From Pelotomaculum sp. (GTDB taxonomy: Bacteria; Bacillota; Desulfotomaculia; Desulfotomaculales; Pelotomaculaceae), in contig DNIT01000020.1 of the NCBI GenBank assembly GCA_003489345.1, positions 17,397 through 26,945 of the forward strand: DNA of 9,549 nucleotides. Reading direction: 5' to 3'. Shown here in pieces: positions 6,073-9,549 of this stretch. The notes under the pieces are model-generated. The model was not told the origin of the DNA. It did not search any database and saw only the letters and a program-made list of their open reading frames with translations. Every line of letters starts with the position of its first letter. Positions within the stretch are counted from its first letter, which is position 1. The position numbers were made by a program, and so were the translations under genes.

Positions 6073-7431
6073 CTACATGGTCAGGGTGCCTCCCGGCGTG
6101 TCGATCAGCTTCAAGATATTTTCCTCTCTCCCGTTGAGCGCGTTTACGTAGATCAGGTAGGACTCCTGCCCCAGTTTCCCTTGAAACTCATAAGCCAGTC
6201 TTTCTTCCCTGGTCCCGACAGGGATCAGTGCCAATTTGCCTCCGGACACCTCAAAACGGGGATTAATGGCTGCCCTGGCCTGCTCCTGGGATATGGAAGG
6301 CTTCGGCAAATCCCGCTTCCGGTGTGACATCAGGTAGCCGGAGGTTTCTAGCCCTGTAACTTCACCATTATCCAGCGCCACCGTAACTTTCACCAGGTCG
6401 GGATAAATCGTCACTTCGTCCTGCAGCGCTGCGCAGTTAAAGGTGGCAAAATTGCCATGGAGAATGTGATAGGTAGAGCGCATTTCCCCGAACCCCCGGT
6501 CTTTTAAAAAGCCCAGGGCCTTCTGACGCGCCTGCTCAATATCCACCGCCGGCTGGCCGGCCTTCCGACCCTGCAGCATCCAAATAACCTGTCCCCCAAC
6601 CCTTGATACATCCAACTGGGTTGTATCCCCACCTTCCTGTCCGGGGTTTACTTCTACCCGGTAGGCCGGTATACGTCCGTTGGCGTCCCCGGTTACCGTA
6701 GCCTGATACTGAACGCCGGCCCTCTTATCGATGTAAGCCAGCGCACGGTTTTTTGCTTCTTCCGCGCTGACTTCACCTTCCCCGTCAAGGGCCGCAGGCT
6801 CAGTCTTCTCCAGGTGTTCCGAAAACGGTCCGTCGTAAATAAGGGTAGGATACTGCTGCATCTGTTTATCCATGGCCTGGAAATTAGTTACGGCCAGGTT
6901 GTCCGGTTGCTTTTGCAGGTTATTGCGTATTTGGGAGAGCAGTTCCCCAAAATAAAGGTTATTCTGGGTCACCTGGTACTGCATGCCTTGCAGCTCCCGG
7001 TTTAAATCTGTCGACTGCTGGTACAGGCTGTTCAGCGTATCCCAGCTGGAACCGTCTATAGCCTGGCCCTGGCTGATTTGCCTGACCATACTGTCGGCAT
7101 AGTCCCCAACCTGGGTCAAAAATTTAGACGTCCGGCCGGCCAGGGCGTCGTTTAAGGGCAGCTGCCCCAGGTTGGATTGGGCAAAATTGGCCTGCAGCCG
7201 GATATCATTGAGGAGCGAGCTTTCCAGACGCGGATCGGCGGCCACCAGGCTTTTGGACAAAAGAACCTCCACGTTCTGAACCTGTCCGGCCATGTCGAAA
7301 AAAGCCCGCCGGTATTTATTGCCCAGATAATTTTCCAGATCGCGCCTGGCCAGCTGCTGATTGTACCCCCAGACACCTACGGCTGTAAGCGCCAGTAACC
7401 CTATTACCACAGGGATTATCCATTTTTTCAA
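6073..7431 (-). CDS. ypeB: Spore germination protein YpeB
   Basis: A 452-residue protein, almost the length of Bacillus subtilis YpeB (450). A single N-terminal membrane anchor (residues 4-22, WIIPVVIGLLALTAVGVWGY) precedes a helical, glutamine-rich N-terminal domain. The C-terminal half holds repeated PepSY-like units beginning near SAEEAKNRALAYIDKRAG, DIEQARQKALGFLKDRGF and SQEQARAAINPRF. YpeB sits in the outer inner-membrane/cortex region of the spore and is mutually dependent with SleB for stability. Start is TTG at 7431, with GGAGGG (7438-7443) at 6 nt; this site begins right at the sleB stop (TAGAAGGAGGG), so translation is probably coupled. Gene order sleB-ypeB is conserved in spore formers. 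In spore formers studied, the pair is transcribed in the forespore. Confidence 0.95.
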   Translation of the reverse strand: MKKWIIPVVIGLLALTAVGVWGYNQQLARRDLENYLGNKYRRAFFDMAGQVQNVEVLLSKSLVAADPRLESSLLNDIRLQANFAQSNLGQLPLNDALAGRTSKFLTQVGDYADSMVRQISQGQAIDGSSWDTLNSLYQQSTDLNRELQGMQYQVTQNNLYFGELLSQIRNNLQKQPDNLAVTNFQAMDKQMQQYPTLIYDGPFSEHLEKTEPAALDGEGEVSAEEAKNRALAYIDKRAGVQYQATVTGDANGRIPAYRVEVNPGQEGGDTTQLDVSRVGGQVIWMLQGRKAGQPAVDIEQARQKALGFLKDRGFGEMRSTYHILHGNFATFNCAALQDEVTIYPDLVKVTVALDNGEVTGLETSGYLMSHRKRDLPKPSISQEQARAAINPRFEVSGGKLALIPVGTREERLAYEFQGKLGQESYLIYVNALNGREENILKLIDTPGGTLTM

Positions 7432-7445
7432 AGCTTACCCTCCTT

Positions 7446-8117
7446 CTATCGTGCAAAAACGTGGTTGCCAATCTGGGTGATAATGCTTCTGGACCAAATC
7501 CAGGAGCTGACCGGCTTGTACGGGTTCCAGAAAAACAGCGCTCCGCCTGTCGGATCGTACCCTGCCAAGGCCGCCTGCGCCGCCTCAACCGACTCACTGG
7601 TCACCGGCCGGTAAGCCTGACCGTTGCTGATGGATTCAAAGGCAAAATCCTGAAAGATCACTCCGCTGATGGTATGCGGGAAAGAAGCGCTCTTGGTGCG
7701 GTTGGCGATGACAGCCCCGACAGCGACCTTGCCCAAATAGGATTCATTAGAGGCCTCTCCTTCAATGACCTGGGCCAGCAAGGATACGTCGCCCTGATCG
7801 GTGGCAGCGCCTCTCGCAACCGACGGTGCGGCTGCGGGAGAGCTCAGGCCCATGGCATCCAAGGTAGCATCTCCAACAATACCATTCGGGTCAATGCCGT
7901 TGTTGCGCTGAAAGTTCTGTACGGCCCGGTAGGTATCGTAGCCGTAATAGCCGTCCAGCGATCCGGTATAATAGCCCCACTGGCTCAGCCTATTCTGGAC
8001 ACTGGTGACCTCATCGCCGCTGTTTCCCCAGCTTACACCCTGGGTCTGGGCGGCTGCCTGCCGGTAATACAGTGTGACCACCGCTACGGCAAGGACCAGC
8101 GCGCAGAAAGAATACAA
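7446..8117 (-). CDS. sleB: Spore cortex-lytic enzyme SleB
   Basis: A germination-specific lytic transglycosylase that degrades spore cortex peptidoglycan containing muramic lactam. After a signal segment (SFCALVLAVAVVTLYY, then QAAAQ as likely cleavage region) comes a peptidoglycan-binding repeat (SGDEVTSVQNRLSQWGYY to GIVGDATLDAMGL). The SleB hydrolase domain follows: LLAQVIEGEASNES with the presumed catalytic Glu, VGAVIANRTKSASFPHTI, WNPYKPVSSWIW, and IGNHVFAR at the end. The start is uncertain. The TTG at 8117 (AAGGA 5 nt upstream) gives 223 residues but drops the basic SKR before the hydrophobic core. An ATT at 8156, behind AGGGGGG, would give 236 residues and keep it. An ATG at 8142 is out of frame by one base. 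The frame stays open to 8447, but that part overlaps dsrC and a terminator. The pair with ypeB makes the identity secure. Confidence 0.93.
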   Translation of the reverse strand: MYSFCALVLAVAVVTLYYRQAAAQTQGVSWGNSGDEVTSVQNRLSQWGYYTGSLDGYYGYDTYRAVQNFQRNNGIDPNGIVGDATLDAMGLSSPAAAPSVARGAATDQGDVSLLAQVIEGEASNESYLGKVAVGAVIANRTKSASFPHTISGVIFQDFAFESISNGQAYRPVTSESVEAAQAALAGYDPTGGALFFWNPYKPVSSWIWSRSIITQIGNHVFAR

Positions 8118-8220
8118 GATAATCCTTTTTGAAACGCTGCATTCTTTGAAGATAATTCCCCACCCCCCTGACAATATGTTAATATTTTTTCTTGTAATCC
8201 ATTTTTTATGTAAGCGTCCT

Positions 8221-8253
8221 AAAAAAAGAAAACCCGCCGAAAGCAGGCAGGTT
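8221..8253 (-). terminator. Factor-independent terminator of dsrC
   Basis: AACCTGCC (8253-8246), a 7-nt loop and GGCGGGTT (8238-8231), eight pairs with one T-G, then TTCTTTTTTT to 8221. It ends the dsrC transcript and isolates it from sleB, so sleB-ypeB must have its own promoter between 8220 and the gene start. A CATATTG (8178-8172) there loosely resembles a sigma-G -10 element, but no convincing -35 partner was found. Confidence 0.9.
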
Positions 8254-8335
8254 ATCAGATGGTCATCCAATAATGGCTCTTCATTCCCAAAGCTCGTCTG
8301 GCTCTTGCAAGGCGTCCGGCGGAACGTTGGCCGGT

Positions 8336-8653
8336 TTAAACACAGCCCGCCGGTTTGGGAAGTCCCGCTATTTTGCAGGCGCCCCTGGCCGGTCCGGCTG
8401 GAAACAGGTCGTAAATCTGCTTCAAAGTCAATCCTGTATCCTTGCAAAGTTTCCTGATCATGGGAGCCACCTGAAACTCCTTATAGTAGTCCCGCAAGTA
8501 TTGCACAACCCGCCAGTGCCTTTCAGTCAATTCATCGATCTCCTCTTTAGAAGCCAAAACGCCGGCCACATCTTCTGTCCAGTCCTCAAAATCGACAAGA
8601 AAACCGTCCTCATCCAATTCAATCTCCCGGCCACCAACAGCTAAGTTCGACAT
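8336..8653 (-). CDS. dsrC: DsrC, sulfur-carrier partner of dissimilatory sulfite reductase
   Basis: A 105-residue cytoplasmic protein of the DsrC/TusE family. Seen: the N-terminal LAVGGREIELDEDGFLVDF, the central WTEDVA, then KEFQVAPMIRKLCKD, and the flexible C-terminal arm LFPAGPARGACKIAGLPK. Both conserved cysteines are present, Cys93 and the penultimate Cys104, the arrangement that defines true DsrC rather than TusE-like relatives lacking the first one. In sulfate reducers these two cysteines hold sulfite-derived sulfur as a trisulfide that is handed to membrane reductases. The ATG at 8653 has GGAGGT (8664-8669) 10 nt upstream and gives the normal family length; an in-frame ATG at 8800 would add 49 residues unlike the family and lacks a ribosome binding site. 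No dsrAB or dsrMK is in the window. The gene stands alone, between its own promoter and terminator. Confidence 0.95.
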   Translation of the reverse strand: MSNLAVGGREIELDEDGFLVDFEDWTEDVAGVLASKEEIDELTERHWRVVQYLRDYYKEFQVAPMIRKLCKDTGLTLKQIYDLFPAGPARGACKIAGLPKPAGCV

Positions 8654-8700
8654 ATGAACAAACACCTCCGCAGCGTTAGTTAATAGCTCTTGTTCAATAG

Positions 8701-8725
8701 AAAAAATCATGTCCTGCAGACACGA
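8701..8725 (-). terminator. Terminator-like hairpin in the dsrC leader
   Basis: Minus strand TCGTGTC (8725-8719), loop TGCAG, GACATGA (8713-8707), seven pairs with one G-T, then six Ts (8706-8701). A GGGG/CCCC stem lies just before it (about 8731-8745). It lies between the predicted dsrC promoter and its ribosome binding site and faces dsrC, while the gene on the other side is divergent and cannot be what it terminates. A premature terminator controlling dsrC is the likely reading. Confidence 0.55.
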
Positions 8726-8751
8726 CAAAAGGGGCGCCGACCCCCTGTTTA

Positions 8752-8781
8752 AAAATACCATGCCGGGGGGATTACAGTCAA
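8752..8781 (-). promoter_or_regulatory. Probable sigma-A promoter of dsrC
   Basis: Minus strand TTGACT (8781-8776), 18-bp spacer, TATTTT (8757-8752). Start of transcription near 8745 would give a leader of about 90 nt containing two short hairpins. The match is fair, not perfect. Confidence 0.55.
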
Positions 8782-8862
8782 TAAAGATCCACTGCGTCAT
8801 ATGTTAAGTATCTTTTAGATTTTTTCAGGTGCATGAAAAAGAATTTCTACCGATTAAAAGCA

Positions 8863-8891
8863 TTGACAGCTATAGTGATTTAGTGTACTAT
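8863..8891 (+). promoter_or_regulatory. Sigma-A promoter of the plus-strand permease gene
   Basis: TTGACA (8863-8868), 17 bp, TACTAT (8886-8891). Transcription should start near 8898, about 30 nt before the ATG at 8928. It diverges from the dsrC promoter with roughly 80 bp between the two -35 boxes. Confidence 0.85.
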
Positions 8892-8906
8892 GTAACTAAT
8901 ACACTA
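8881..8906. promoter_or_regulatory. YtrA-like inverted-repeat operator
   Basis: TAGTGTA (8881-8887) and TACACTA (8900-8906), perfect 7-bp arms with a 12-bp spacer, spanning the -10 hexamer and start point. From memory, the GntR-family repressor YtrA of Bacillus subtilis binds AGTGTA-13 bp-TACACT upstream of a cell-wall-antibiotic-induced ABC transporter operon; this site has the same arms and one base less spacing. The regulator gene itself is not in the window. Confidence 0.7.
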
Positions 8907-8927
8907 TATGTTTGAGGAGGAAAAACC

Positions 8928-9549
8928 ATGAACGCCTGGTGGCATCTATTGCACAAGGAATACCGCATGACCCGCGCTTCTGCTCTCTTGGCCCTGGCCA
9001 TCCTGTTAATCGGAGGACTATGGCTGGTCTACCTGTCTTCCCGGTACAATATCGGAATGATCATCGTACCGGCACCTTTTCTCCTGGTCTTTCTGTTGTT
9101 TTACCCGGCCATCTACATCTTAAAAAGCCTGCAATGGGAATGGAAAGTCACACCTCATCTGTGGCTGCACTGCCCCCAACCGGCCTGGATGCTGTTGTCG
9201 TCCAAGCTGGCTGTCGCCCTGCTGCAAATGCTGGCTATCATGCTGATAGCGGCGGCACTGTTGTTGCTGGGGTTTTCCATCAGTCCTATCCCGGAAGACG
9301 TGGGAGGCATTACTTTTTCGTCCCTGCTTCCTCTTATTATCGAAGTGGGTTTTTACGCTGCTGTCTTCACATTTGCCGTGAGTATTTACATTGGGGCCTG
9401 GGCCACCCTGATCTCTGTGGTAAATGCCGTGGCCGGGAAGATCCTGGGCAGGTTCCGCTGGCTGGCCGGCGCAGCTGTTTTTGTAGTGGCTGTAGCGGGC
9501 TTCGGACAGCTGCAGGAAACCCGGCTTTATGAACTGCTTACCCGCTGGG
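8928..9549 (+). CDS. ABC-2-like membrane permease subunit, 3' end missing
   Basis: The first 207 codons of a membrane protein that continues past the right edge. It starts MNAWWHLLHKEYRMTRAS, and the HKEYR near the N-terminus is common in ABC-2-type permeases. There are then about six hydrophobic segments: LALAILLIGGLWLVYL; MIIVPAPFLLVFLLFYPAIY; LAVALLQMLAIMLIAAALLL; SLLPLIIEVGFYAAVFTF with the following IYIGAWATLISVV; and LAGAAVFVVAVAGF. ATG 8928 has AGGAGG (8915-8920) at 7 nt. No ATPase motif is present, so an ATP-binding subunit and a GntR regulator are expected downstream by analogy with ytr operons. Substrate unknown. Permease identity rests on topology and on the operator, not on a specific motif. 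Confidence 0.75.
   Translation, partial: MNAWWHLLHKEYRMTRASALLALAILLIGGLWLVYLSSRYNIGMIIVPAPFLLVFLLFYPAIYILKSLQWEWKVTPHLWLHCPQPAWMLLSSKLAVALLQMLAIMLIAAALLLLGFSISPIPEDVGGITFSSLLPLIIEVGFYAAVFTFAVSIYIGAWATLISVVNAVAGKILGRFRWLAGAAVFVVAVAGFGQLQETRLYELLTRW

Noticed and set aside
8118..8447. Upstream extension of the sleB frame to 8447
   Set aside because: It would run through the dsrC 3' end and its strong terminator and place a long non-family segment before the signal peptide.
8654..8800. N-terminal extension of dsrC to an in-frame ATG at 8800
   Set aside because: No ribosome binding site, no similarity to DsrC, and it would contain the predicted promoter -10 region and the leader terminator. The 105-residue form matches the family.
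8912..9532. A long plus-strand open frame starting at 8912
   Set aside because: It overlaps the permease in another frame. The frame starting at 8928 has a perfect AGGAGG and codes for regular membrane segments, while this one reads as a mixed, cysteine- and proline-rich sequence.
1..9549. CRISPR arrays, tRNA or rRNA genes, insertion sequences, phage genes
   Set aside because: No spaced direct repeats, cloverleaf, rRNA-like stretch, transposase or terminal repeats were seen. The window is chromosomal housekeeping and metabolic content.

Overview
The window looks like a spore-forming anaerobic Firmicute, probably of the Desulfotomaculum/Pelotomaculum group (Peptococcaceae sensu lato). The clues are a spore-germination pair (SleB-YpeB), a T-box leader, AAGGAGG-type ribosome binding sites with several TTG starts, an oxygen-sensitive 2-oxoacid:ferredoxin oxidoreductase, and a DsrC with both redox cysteines, the protein partner of dissimilatory sulfite reductase. 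The genus is an inference; no rRNA or other marker is present.

All genes but the last lie on the minus strand. In transcription order (right to left) they are: dsrC (8336-8653) with its own promoter, a leader hairpin and a strong terminator behind it; the sleB-ypeB operon (8117-6073); a textbook sigma-A promoter and T-box riboswitch (6052-5760) driving an Lrp/AsnC regulator and a PLP aminotransferase joined by an ATGA overlap (5710-3984); a lactate-permease-family transporter (3727-2165); and iorA-iorB (1826 to beyond the left edge), which overlap by 8 bases. iorAB has its own consensus promoter covered by two adjacent palindromes, followed by a leader of about 185 nt with a terminator-like hairpin just before the ribosome binding site. 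On the plus strand at the right edge, an ABC-type membrane protein gene starts at 8928 behind a strong promoter overlapped by a YtrA-like inverted repeat.

The centre of the window is devoted to amino-acid, 2-oxoacid and lactate exchange. The regulator-aminotransferase pair resembles Bacillus alaR-alaT, and the T-box reads best as an alanine sensor (GCC specifier candidate, UGGU acceptor-binding bulge). The permease would move lactate or a similar hydroxyacid, and IorAB would oxidise arylpyruvates to acyl-CoA with reduction of ferredoxin. Whether these four genes form one pathway or only neighbour each other cannot be settled from the sequence.

The coding content is of known families. The less ordinary features are regulatory: the T-box in front of an Lrp regulator, the structured iorAB leader, the terminator-like hairpin in the dsrC leader, the YtrA-like operator in front of a permease gene, and an unclear sleB start that may hide a one-base indel.
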